A stretch of 64,000 nucleotides of DNA from the NCBI RefSeq assembly GCF_017315945.1, contig NZ_JAFLWI010000002.1:248001-312000 (forward strand). Direction: 5' to 3'. Positions 54,508-63,312 of this stretch are shown piece after piece. Position 1 is the first letter of the stretch; each line of letters begins with the position of its first letter. The position numbers and the translations under genes were made by a program. The notes below the pieces were generated by a model, which worked only from the letters and a program-made list of their open reading frames with translations, did no database searches and was not told the DNA's origin. The DNA comes from Candidatus Enterococcus courvalinii (GTDB lineage: Bacteria; Bacillota; Bacilli; Lactobacillales; Enterococcaceae).

Positions 54508-54557
54508 TTGAGGATTCGCAAACATTTATGTTTCGAATCCTCGTTTTTTGCTATACT
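54508..54557 (+). terminator. hairpin between the two agmatine deiminase genes, with possible promoter
   Basis: GAGGATTCG pairs with CGAATCCTC (inner AAACA / TGTTT), followed by TTTTTT. A -10-like TATACT (54552-54557) comes directly after. This separates the second deiminase gene from the ptcA operon transcriptionally. Confidence 0.75.
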
Positions 54558-54581
54558 AACAGGAGAAGAGGAGTTGTCCAA

Positions 54582-55682
54582 ATGAAAATAGAACACAGTA
54601 CCCCTAAACAAGATGGCTTTCATTTGCCGGCAGAAACAGTTCCTCATGAGGAATGCTTCATGATCTGGCCAGAAAGAACTGATAATTGGCGGAATGGTGC
54701 AAAGCCGGCTCAGCTTACTTATGCAGAAGTTGCACAAACTATTGCAAAATTCGAACCAGTAACAATGCTTGTGTCAAAGAGACAATACAAAAATGCTCGC
54801 CACTTACTTAATGAAAATATCCGTGTCTTAGAAATGAGTTCCGATGACGCATGGATCAAAGATACAGGGCCAGTCTATGTCATGGATACATTAAAAAATC
54901 TTCGTGGTGTAGACTTTCGATTCAATGCGTGGGGCGGGTTGTTAGATGGTTTGTTTTTTCCATGGGATCAAGATGATTTATTGGCAGAAAAAATTTGTAA
55001 TTGGCAACGATTAGATTATTATTCCCTCGCAAATTTCATACTAGAAGGCTGCTCCATTCACAGTGATGGAGAAGGAACAATTTTTACTACGGAAGAATGT
55101 CTACTATCTGAAGGAAGAAATCCTCAATTTACGAAAACACAAATCGAGGAAATTCTTTTGGAATATTGTGGGGCTGAAAAGATCATCTGGCTCCCACATG
55201 GCTTCTTTTTAGATGAAACAAATGGGGATATCGATAATTTATTGAATATCGTTCGACCCGGCGAGATTATCCTTAATTGGTGTGACGATCCCGAAGACCC
55301 AATGTATGAGATTGTGAGAGAAGCTTTTATGTACTTATCGAAAGCAACAGATGCCAAAGGACGGACATTAAAAATCCATAAAATGCCTTTACCGCAAGCA
55401 CTGTACATTACTGAAGAGGAAAGTCTAGGAGTTGATCCAGTAAATGGTATGCTACCACGCTTTCCCGGAGATCGTTTAACAGCTAGCTACGTTAGTTATT
55501 ACACGGCAAATCAAGGCATAATCTATCCTATATTTGACGACTCTAATGATCAAAAGGCCTATAGAATACTGAAAGACTTGTATCCTGGATATGAAGTTAT
55601 CGGAGTTCCTGCACGAGAGATCCTTTTAGGTGGCGGAAATATCCATTGCATTGCTCAGGCACTACCACAACATAGAAAGTAG
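54582..55682 (+). CDS. aguA2: agmatine deiminase paralogue with altered active site
   Basis: 366 residues from the ATG at 54582, after AGGAGAAGAGGAG. It aligns with the preceding AguA along its whole length. C356 (GGGNIHC), E155 and D94 are kept. The catalytic His is replaced by Asp (D216 in DETNGDIDN, codon GAT at 55227-55229), and the substrate-site AWVRDCGP has become [13 protein letters not shown] has become GCSIH. Reduced, lost or shifted activity is expected. Two aguA genes have been described in Lactobacillus brevis. It probably shares a transcript with the RpiR gene after it. Confidence 0.9.
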   Translation: MKIEHSTPKQDGFHLPAETVPHEECFMIWPERTDNWRNGAKPAQLTYAEVAQTIAKFEPVTMLVSKRQYKNARHLLNENIRVLEMSSDDAWIKDTGPVYVMDTLKNLRGVDFRFNAWGGLLDGLFFPWDQDDLLAEKICNWQRLDYYSLANFILEGCSIHSDGEGTIFTTEECLLSEGRNPQFTKTQIEEILLEYCGAEKIIWLPHGFFLDETNGDIDNLLNIVRPGEIILNWCDDPEDPMYEIVREAFMYLSKATDAKGRTLKIHKMPLPQALYITEEESLGVDPVNGMLPRFPGDRLTASYVSYYTANQGIIYPIFDDSNDQKAYRILKDLYPGYEVIGVPAREILLGGGNIHCIAQALPQHRK

Positions 55683-55689
55683 GATGATT

Positions 55690-56487
55690 ATGGATTTCTA
55701 TGAAATTGTTAATTCTCATCTAGCAGAACTTACGAAAAATGAACGAGTTTTGTTTGATTATGTTATCTCAAACTTAAATGTAATCAAAAATAAAAGTATT
55801 AGAGAAGTTTCTGAGGAATGCTTTGTTTCAACCACAACTTTTTTGCGTTTTGTTAGGAAAATAGGGTTTAGCGGTTATAGTGAATTTTCAACAGTTATCA
55901 AATATACCTTATTAACAAAAAACGACGTTCCTCAACAAAGTCCATTTGTGGTTTCTCAAAAAGATTATCGGGAAGAATACTTGAAAAATTTAATTGAGTC
56001 CGTTCGTGTAATGGATAGCGACAAGATTAAGAAAATTGTTTTGGCTATGCAGGAAAAACCAAAAATTTTTTTATTTGCCAAAGGAATGAGTAAAGAAATT
56101 ATGGGTTATATCAAATATCTCTATACTACAGCGGGATTTTTTGTCATCTTTCCAGAGGATCAGCAAACAAGAACAATTGCTTTACAGCAAGCTGAATCAA
56201 AGGACCTGGTATTTGTTTTTAGTTATCGTGGTGAGGACAACGAGCTAATCACCCTGATTCGAAAATTAAAAGAACAGTCACATCCTTATATTGTATCGAT
56301 CACCGGCGCCGACAATAACCTGATGCAAAACACAAGTGATATCAATCTCTACTTATTTACGGACGAACTGTACCTGAATCAACTAAATCTTACTTCTCAT
56401 ATCTCAATGATCGCCTTGATGGAACTGTTGCTTTATCAATATATCGAAGGCTGTGACCCACAGGACTATCATCTGGTGTTTCGTTGA
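55690..56487 (+). CDS. RpiR/MurR-family regulator
   Basis: 265 residues. The N-terminal HTH_6 domain (KSIREVSEECFVSTTTFLRFVRKIGFSGYSEFS) is followed by a SIS sugar-phosphate-binding domain at about 110-250 (IFLFAKGMSKEIMGYIKYL, DLVFVFSYRGEDNELITLIRKL). The start is either 55690 or an ATG at 55684. It begins a few bases after the altered agmatine deiminase gene, so the two are likely cotranscribed. RpiR regulators usually sense phosphosugars; its role beside agmatine genes is unclear. Confidence 0.85.
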   Translation: MDFYEIVNSHLAELTKNERVLFDYVISNLNVIKNKSIREVSEECFVSTTTFLRFVRKIGFSGYSEFSTVIKYTLLTKNDVPQQSPFVVSQKDYREEYLKNLIESVRVMDSDKIKKIVLAMQEKPKIFLFAKGMSKEIMGYIKYLYTTAGFFVIFPEDQQTRTIALQQAESKDLVFVFSYRGEDNELITLIRKLKEQSHPYIVSITGADNNLMQNTSDINLYLFTDELYLNQLNLTSHISMIALMELLLYQYIEGCDPQDYHLVFR

Positions 56488-56489
56488 AT

Positions 56490-56550
56490 CAACTACCTTT
56501 AGAGCTTAGAACAACGTGTTCTTTGTGTCTATAGGTAGTTTCTTTTTTGG
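56490..56550 (+). terminator. terminator after the RpiR gene
   Basis: AACTACCT pairs with AGGTAGTT around a long loop with an inner GAACA / TGTTC stem, followed by TCTTTTTT. Confidence 0.7.
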
Positions 56551-56700
56551 CAAAAAGTTTCAGTTTTTTTTGATAAACAGGATTTTTCTTGGTACAAACT
56601 ACCAATTTTTAGTCGTTCGCTTACCAAAGAATCATTTTCATGGTTGAATGAAGTCACAACAATTCAAGGAAATGAAATTTTAAACAAAAGGGTGAACAAT

Positions 56701-57669
56701 ATGAAGTTAGCGATAATTGGTTCAGGAAAAATTGTACAAGACTTTTTAACAATTACAAAAGACTTACCTCAAATCGAATTAGAAGCAATCGTCGGCACAA
56801 CAAGAAGTAAAGAGACATTAGAAGAACTTAAAAAAATATATGGAATCAAGAACTATTTTACCGATTACGAACAATGTTTACGAGAAGATACGATTGATGC
56901 CGTTTATATTGCGGTCCCTAATCATTTACATTTTTCTTTTACAAAAAAAGCATTATTAGCTGGCAAACACGTCATTTGCGAAAAACCATTTACTACTGAT
57001 TACCAACAATTTCTAGAACTAAAACAGTTGGCAGAAAGCAAACAAAAAATCTTGCTTGAAGCAATTACAAACCAATATTTGGAAAATTACTCGGAAATCA
57101 AGAAACAATTGTCTTCATTGGGAGCTATCAAGCTAATTGAATGCAATTATTCCCAATATTCTTCACGATATGATGCTTTTAAAAACGGAGAGATTGCCCC
57201 AGTTTTTGATGCTCAAAAAGGTGGGGGAGCATTGATGGATCTTAATATTTACAATATCCACTTTGTAGTAGGACTATTAGGAAGGCCACTAGGAGTCCAT
57301 TACTTCCCACATATGGAAAATCAGGTTGATACTTCTGGTATTTTAGTGTTGCAATATAAGGAATATCAAGCAGTTTGTATTGCAGCTAAGAATTCTGATG
57401 CACCTGTTCGCTCAGTTGTTCAAGGTGAAACCAGGTCAATCGTAGTTGACAGCCCTACAAATGTTTTAACTTCTTTTGGTATCTATCAAAAGAACCAACT
57501 TTTAGAAACTATTTCTGTGAATAGTCACCCCCACAGAATGTATCAAGAATTTGTTACGTTTGATCAGATAATTCAACATAAAGATTTTGTTGCCATGCAA
57601 AAAAGATTAACGCATAGTGAATCTGTCATGTGGATCATTGATCAAGCAAAAACAGCAGCGCAATTCTAA
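56701..57669 (+). CDS. Gfo/Idh/MocA-family oxidoreductase
   Basis: 322 residues from the ATG at 56701, after AAAAGGGTG; the upstream extension has no ribosome site. The Rossmann motif is IGSGKIVQDF at the N-terminus. AVPNHLHFSFTKKALLAGKHVICEKPF carries the family's EKP catalytic Lys region. The C-terminal alpha/beta domain (GGGALMDLNIYNIHFVVGLLG) has the conserved D-x-x-x-H-type His. NAD(P)-linked oxidation of a sugar or cyclitol is likely. No sugar genes adjoin it, so the substrate is unknown. Confidence 0.88.
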   Translation: MKLAIIGSGKIVQDFLTITKDLPQIELEAIVGTTRSKETLEELKKIYGIKNYFTDYEQCLREDTIDAVYIAVPNHLHFSFTKKALLAGKHVICEKPFTTDYQQFLELKQLAESKQKILLEAITNQYLENYSEIKKQLSSLGAIKLIECNYSQYSSRYDAFKNGEIAPVFDAQKGGGALMDLNIYNIHFVVGLLGRPLGVHYFPHMENQVDTSGILVLQYKEYQAVCIAAKNSDAPVRSVVQGETRSIVVDSPTNVLTSFGIYQKNQLLETISVNSHPHRMYQEFVTFDQIIQHKDFVAMQKRLTHSESVMWIIDQAKTAAQF

Positions 57670-57704
57670 AATTTAACCATCTAAATAAATTTTTTTCACT
57701 GCAA

Positions 57705-57773
57705 ATAAAAACTATCTATCTCTAAAACAGTTTCTACATTCTCTACATGTTTTAAAGACAGATAGTTTTTTTA
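57705..57773. terminator. bidirectional terminator
   Basis: AAAAACTATCT pairs with AGATAGTTTTT, with inner TAAAACA / TGTTTTA arms. It serves the convergent oxidoreductase and regulator genes. Confidence 0.8.
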
Positions 57774-57792
57774 TTTGAAAAGTTACTTGATA

Positions 57793-59280
57793 TCAACTTT
57801 CTGGTGCTAAATTATTCAAATACATATCCCATAACCAATTAAACAACTCACTTAAATAATTCGATTCCTCTGTTAATTCGATAATAAAGCAAGGTTTTGT
57901 TGTACTAGGTAATATTTCTGAAAAGCTAGTGATAAACAAATCGATTTCTGAATGGTCAGCAACGGATAATTCATAGTCAACAAACTGCAATTGTGATAAA
58001 AACAAAACAATATTCTGTAAGATTTTTTGATTGATCATAGGAATGATTGCCACCTTCACTCGTCTATCTCTGATTTTTTTCTGGAAGTAAGGATAGAGAA
58101 TAAAACTTAAACCTTCAAGTAATGTTTTAGGACGATCTTTAACAATAGAAAAGGACGTTTTTTGAAAATATTGATCAAAATAGTGACCTAGAATTTCTAT
58201 TAGCTGCTGATATTCCGGTGTTTCTGAATGACTAGAAACACCATCAAATCCATAAAATTTTGGTAATTTTCCATCATTAGCATAATGAGAAAAAAGCGTA
58301 GAGAATAGATTTGCACGGATAAGTAGGCGCTCTTCTTCAGACAGATTTTCAGGTAAGATTTTCTTTGAATAAAATGAATTGAACGCTAACAAAAACCTAT
58401 AAAATTGCTGATCCCTCTTTTCTAAATTTTGATAAAAGTCCACTAAAATAGGTAAGCGAGAATCAACTGATGATGCGTAGTAAAAGGAAAAAACAAATAC
58501 ATATTTCAAAAAATTAATGTGATAAATGATCTGATAAGGATCTTTGATAAATTGAGAAAAATATTGTTGTAAAACAGGATTTGAATCAAAATAAATTAAT
58601 TCATTGCCTTCAAATCTATCCAATTCATATCCTTGTAAACTCCGAATTTTCATGATCATCAACATTAATCGGATTGCCTTTGGATGAACATGAGAAAAGT
58701 CAAAAAAGTCAAAGTCTTTTAAAAGTTCTTTTTCGTTGTGATAAGGCAAATCAAGTGCTTCATCCGTGAGAACATCATCTCCAGTGGAACCTAACCAAAT
58801 CACATAAAAAAAAAGCAATTGAATATTGCTTTCTTCTCCAAAAACTTTCATTTTAGAAAAGTTAAGCTTCACATTCAAATCATCTAAGCATACTTTAGTC
58901 GTTTGTAATGCTCTGATTGCAGTCGAGCGGCTAACGTAGTTTTCTTCTAAAAAATCTTCAATCGTTTGTTCAGGTCTTGTCAAAACAGAAAGTAAAAATT
59001 GATAGGGTAGAGAACGCTTAATCAAGAATTGCAGATATATATTGTAGTTATAGCCTTCAGTATGCCAATCAACTCGTCCACTCTCATCCCAAACGCTCCT
59101 ATCAAATAAAGTGATCATGTCACGGTCAAATGACTGGATCAATGATTGAGTGGCTGGAAAAGATAGTTTAAATTCTTTGGCTAAATGAGAAATGGAACAA
59201 GAAGCATTCTGTGAATTAAGGATCTGAAAAACTGCTAACTTTCGCCTGTCATAATCATTAAGAACCACAAATTCAAACAT
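57793..59280 (-). CDS. Mga-type regulator of pilus locus 2 (EbpR paralogue)
   Basis: 495 residues from the ATG at 59280, preceded by GAAGGAGAG. N-terminal helix-turn-helix segments are visible in SCSISHLAKEFKLSFPATQSLIQSF and DFLEENYVSRSTAIRALQTTK. The long middle and C-terminal parts have the helical PRD-like and EIIB-like layout of Mga/AtxA proteins. It is about the same size as the regulator of pilus locus 1 but only distantly similar. It is divergent from the second tip adhesin, so it likely activates that locus. Confidence 0.85.
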   Translation of the reverse strand: MFEFVVLNDYDRRKLAVFQILNSQNASCSISHLAKEFKLSFPATQSLIQSFDRDMITLFDRSVWDESGRVDWHTEGYNYNIYLQFLIKRSLPYQFLLSVLTRPEQTIEDFLEENYVSRSTAIRALQTTKVCLDDLNVKLNFSKMKVFGEESNIQLLFFYVIWLGSTGDDVLTDEALDLPYHNEKELLKDFDFFDFSHVHPKAIRLMLMIMKIRSLQGYELDRFEGNELIYFDSNPVLQQYFSQFIKDPYQIIYHINFLKYVFVFSFYYASSVDSRLPILVDFYQNLEKRDQQFYRFLLAFNSFYSKKILPENLSEEERLLIRANLFSTLFSHYANDGKLPKFYGFDGVSSHSETPEYQQLIEILGHYFDQYFQKTSFSIVKDRPKTLLEGLSFILYPYFQKKIRDRRVKVAIIPMINQKILQNIVLFLSQLQFVDYELSVADHSEIDLFITSFSEILPSTTKPCFIIELTEESNYLSELFNWLWDMYLNNLAPES

Positions 59281-59709
59281 AATGAATCTCTCCTTCTTTT
59301 TTTGACCATATTTCTTGCATAATCCATCAATTTTCTGACAAAAAAATTAGACTATAACGTTGTTTATAACAATAAACATTTTAAATACTAATTATATTCT
59401 AATACAAACGGAGAATTTACAGAAATATTACGTACTTTTTAGTTTATAAAATTTTACCTTATTTAAAAATAATTGATACAAAAAGTTAGATAACATCAGG
59501 TCTTATATTCATTCCATCAAAGTTTGTGAATATTTTAAAATTCAAAAAATGAAATGTATTAATTTTTTGAAAAAATAACGTAATAAAAATAAATATCCCT
59601 GTAATATAGCCTATTGTTAACTTTTGCTATAACATAATTCCGTTGCTAAACTTCAAATTGTAGAGGGAAAATTTTTCATGTTTGTGAATTTGGAGGGAGG
59701 GGAGAGGGA
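59281..59709. promoter_or_regulatory. divergent control region of pilus locus 2
   Basis: 429 AT-rich bases between the regulator and adhesin genes. Candidate -10 hexamers (TATAAC at about 59628, CATAAT at about 59633) lack a clear -35, as expected for an activator-dependent promoter. A very purine-rich ribosome site (GGAGGGAGGGGAGAGGGA) precedes the adhesin ATG. I see no ORF. Confidence 0.5.
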
Positions 59710-62700
59710 ATGAATCGTAAAGTAAAACTAATTAGCTTCTTATGGATTGGTGTTTTGTTGCTAAGTATTTTTAGTCAATTGTTAGGGATTTCTAGTTTAA
59801 TTCATGCAGAAGAGGCCAACGAATTTCGGGAAATTGCAACCAGTCAACAGTTGAAACTTGAAGGGAAAGATTCAATTGCTACAAAAGATAACTCAGAAGG
59901 TACCAAGAACTGGACACTGAGATATCATAAACAAGTAAGTGGAGAAACGCAAACAACTTTACAACTAAAAGTTACCGCTGAAAATCAGCCAATTAAACAG
60001 TTAACGAGAACAGACTTTATAGAAATTGAAAACGGCTGGATTGAAGAAATTCAAGATACTGAAACAAATACTATTGAATTTCAAACAGCTATTGAACAAT
60101 CAGCTATCCAAATCCAATTAAAATTATTAGATGAACAAGGGCAAGTTTTAGAAGAAACCGCTCAAGCAATTGAGTTCCAATCAAGCATTGATCCCTCTAT
60201 AAAAGATCAAAAAGCAAATGAATCTACTGATAGACAAGAAGAAGTCATAAAAGGGAACGCTGATTCAGAAAACTCAGAAGTGCAAGATAACACATTAAAC
60301 ACTGATAGCTCAGAACAAACCAAAGAATCTGAAAAAGGAAAACCTGAGGAAGAGAAACAAACAACAGATAGTGAGACTACTGACTCTTCCACTGAAAAAG
60401 CACTCCCATTGATTACTGCGGTACCGTTTGCTATGACGCCTTTAGCAGGAAGCCCAGTCAATGTCGACCCATTTAACTACGTGAGCGATGCGTTAGGAAC
60501 ATATCCAGAACACTCGACAAACAATTACACAACAAATGACTCTTCCACATTTATCAAAAACTATGATTTTGGCACAGAAAAAACCGAGGGGACTTCATCA
60601 ATCAAGAATATCATCGATAATAATCCTCTGAATTTTACTAACGGTTATCATGATTATGGTGATGGAGCAATCAAAAAAATTGTTATCCCAACCAATGATC
60701 CCAATCAATTTAAAATCCAATTAGATGTTATTGGGGACGCACTGGAAACAAACCAACCGATTGATATCTCTTTAGTATTAGATAAGTCTAGCTCAATGGT
60801 TCAAGAAACTGTACCAGAGGGGATGACTCGTTGGGTCGCTCTACAAGATGCAGTCACTACATTTGCGAATGACTTACTTGGACCCGGGAACGATGGAAAT
60901 ATTCGCTTAGGGTTAGCAGCTTTTGGTTCGAGTCGTATGCAAATCAACAATAATCCAGTGGATGTTCCATATGGAGAAATTGGGAAATTTGGTTCTAGTG
61001 GCTTCACAACAAATCCAGCATCCATTACAAGTCATACAATCTACACTCAAACACCTGATACTTCTGGGACACCAACTTACCTTGGTCTTGATGCCGGTTA
61101 TGCAATGCTGACAAATCCAAGTTATGGAACGAGAACCGAGGCAGCAAAAGTCCTAATTGTTTTAACGGATGGTGAACCTACTTTTTCACCAAATCAAAAT
61201 TATTTAAATCTGACAAATAATCTACTCAGTTTGAATCAAACAAATTTAGGTACTTCTGAACGCTACTATGCGCGAATGAATAATACGAATTACTACAACG
61301 GAAACGGAACATCATCTACTGGACAAGTTACGCCAACAGTTGATTATGTTAATCAAAGAGCTACACATCCAGCAAATCAAAATATCGTAAAATACTCAAT
61401 TGGATTTGCTACAGGTGAAACTGCCGAAAGTGTCTTAACAGCCATTGGAAAAAATGGATATTTCACCGCAAACAATCGTGAACAACTGATTCAAGTTTTA
61501 AAAACGTTAAGCACCACTTTTTCAGCTACACTTCAGCAAGCAACAGTTACAGATCCAATGAGTGATTATGTCGATTTGATTGGTGATGTCAGTTCTTTTG
61601 CTTTGAAAGTCGACAATGGATTAACTGTTATTCCATCAACAAGTAGTAGTTATCCGTCATTTGCACAACAAGTTCAAGTCGGTATCAATGGAAGTACAAT
61701 CAACTTATCGAATCTAAATTTAGGTAAGACAGAAACGGGGCGAGAAGGCTATCGAATCGAGTATCTGATTGAAGTAAAAGAAGGTTATCGTGACGGCTTA
61801 TTTTATCCAGCGAATAAAACAACCTATGTAACAAATAATCGAACAACAACGCCAGATTACCTTCATTTCGCAATTCCATCTGTGAAAGTTCCTATAACTA
61901 CATTTGATATTCAGGCGAAAAAAATCTGGGAAGACGATGGAAATCAATGGAATTTGCGAGAAGACATCACCTTGCAACTACAAGAAAAAGATCAAGATGG
62001 GAACTGGATAGATGTGCCGGATCAAAATTTATCTCTATTAAAGGACGCTACATCAACGGAAGGAACATTCACTGATGTTGTCGCATTACGAAATGGCCAA
62101 CTTATCGAATATCGAATCGTCGAGAAAGTTGGAGAAGAGAGTCATGTTGATGGTTACAGCGCACCAACATACGCACCAGCGCCAACTACAAAAGAAGCAA
62201 ATCAAACATTAACGGTTACAAATAGCTTACTGAAAAAGGGAATCAGTTTTATCAAAGTGGGAGAGGATCATGAAACACCACTTGCGGGAGCAAAATTTGG
62301 TATTTATCAAAAATCTGCACCAACTGTTCTTCTTGCTGAGGCAACTTCTAACGCTTCTGGTTTAGTTCAATTTCCAGCATATCCGATTGGTGAGTATATC
62401 ATTCGCGAACTAGCTGCACCTGAAGGTTATCAAGAAGTTGAAGAATTTACGATTTTAGTAAAACAAGAAGCCGATTTAAGTTTAACTGTCACTGGATTCC
62501 CTGAAAATAATCAAATCAGTAACCAACTTGTGCCATTCTTACTAGAATTTAAGAAAACAAATGAAACTGGAACACCACTTTTAGGTGCAACTTTCACTCT
62601 AGAAGGTGAAAATCTATTAGAACCACTTGAAGCAACTTCAAATTTACAAGGAGTTGTCCAATTTAGCCAAGGATTACAACCAGGAGAATATCTCCTGAAA

Positions 62701-63312
62701 GAAACAAATTTACCTCTTGGCTATGAAAACAATCAAGGTCCTTGGAAAGTAGTCATTGGTTCAGATAAAGTGATTCAAATTTTTGATAAAGAGGAAACAC
62801 TTGTCTACTCCGAACCTGCTACTTTTGATGAAACACAAAACCGCTTTATCATTACAGGTCTAACACTGACTAACCGCTTAAAAGACTTTACTTTAGAGCT
62901 AGAGAAAAAAGATCAAGATGGTCGATTGCTCAATGGTGCGGAATTCACTCTTACTGGACCAGATGACTATAGCGAAACAATCAAACAAACAAATAGTTCC
63001 ACATTTGTCTTTACTGGCTTACGGCCAGGAGAATATAGCCTAGAAGAAACCTTTACCCCAAGTGGTTTTATAGGCTTGACTCAACCAGTAGTGATTGTTA
63101 TTAGTGATACAGGAAAAGTGACTATCGATGGAGAAGAACAGACAGATGTTCTTACTGTATCAGGTAATATCATCCAATTAGAAGTGACAAACCATGCAAA
63201 ACAGCCACTTCCTGAAACTGGTGGAATGACAATTATTCCATATTTAGCACTTGGTAGCACGTTGATGTTGAGTTTTTACATTTATTTAAGAAGAAGAGGG
63301 GGTAGAGCATAA
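59710..63312 (+). CDS. second pilus tip adhesin, vWA domain, LPXTG-anchored (EbpA-like)
   Basis: 1200 residues with an ATG start, unlike the first copy. The signal peptide ends near SSLIHAEE. A Ser/Thr/Glu-rich linker lies at about 165-235. The vWA MIDAS motif is LDKSSSM (D358), with LTDGEPTF later in the domain. Three or more CnaB-type repeats follow (YIIRELAAPEGYQ, YLLKETNLPLGYE, YSLEETFTPSGFIG), then LPETGG, a membrane helix and the tail RRRGGRA. Its C-terminal part is clearly homologous to the first tip adhesin (FTPSGFIGL, KVTIDGEEQTDVL), so the loci are paralogous. Confidence 0.92.
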   Translation: MNRKVKLISFLWIGVLLLSIFSQLLGISSLIHAEEANEFREIATSQQLKLEGKDSIATKDNSEGTKNWTLRYHKQVSGETQTTLQLKVTAENQPIKQLTRTDFIEIENGWIEEIQDTETNTIEFQTAIEQSAIQIQLKLLDEQGQVLEETAQAIEFQSSIDPSIKDQKANESTDRQEEVIKGNADSENSEVQDNTLNTDSSEQTKESEKGKPEEEKQTTDSETTDSSTEKALPLITAVPFAMTPLAGSPVNVDPFNYVSDALGTYPEHSTNNYTTNDSSTFIKNYDFGTEKTEGTSSIKNIIDNNPLNFTNGYHDYGDGAIKKIVIPTNDPNQFKIQLDVIGDALETNQPIDISLVLDKSSSMVQETVPEGMTRWVALQDAVTTFANDLLGPGNDGNIRLGLAAFGSSRMQINNNPVDVPYGEIGKFGSSGFTTNPASITSHTIYTQTPDTSGTPTYLGLDAGYAMLTNPSYGTRTEAAKVLIVLTDGEPTFSPNQNYLNLTNNLLSLNQTNLGTSERYYARMNNTNYYNGNGTSSTGQVTPTVDYVNQRATHPANQNIVKYSIGFATGETAESVLTAIGKNGYFTANNREQLIQVLKTLSTTFSATLQQATVTDPMSDYVDLIGDVSSFALKVDNGLTVIPSTSSSYPSFAQQVQVGINGSTINLSNLNLGKTETGREGYRIEYLIEVKEGYRDGLFYPANKTTYVTNNRTTTPDYLHFAIPSVKVPITTFDIQAKKIWEDDGNQWNLREDITLQLQEKDQDGNWIDVPDQNLSLLKDATSTEGTFTDVVALRNGQLIEYRIVEKVGEESHVDGYSAPTYAPAPTTKEANQTLTVTNSLLKKGISFIKVGEDHETPLAGAKFGIYQKSAPTVLLAEATSNASGLVQFPAYPIGEYIIRELAAPEGYQEVEEFTILVKQEADLSLTVTGFPENNQISNQLVPFLLEFKKTNETGTPLLGATFTLEGENLLEPLEATSNLQGVVQFSQGLQPGEYLLKETNLPLGYENNQGPWKVVIGSDKVIQIFDKEETLVYSEPATFDETQNRFIITGLTLTNRLKDFTLELEKKDQDGRLLNGAEFTLTGPDDYSETIKQTNSSTFVFTGLRPGEYSLEETFTPSGFIGLTQPVVIVISDTGKVTIDGEEQTDVLTVSGNIIQLEVTNHAKQPLPETGGMTIIPYLALGSTLMLSFYIYLRRRGGRA

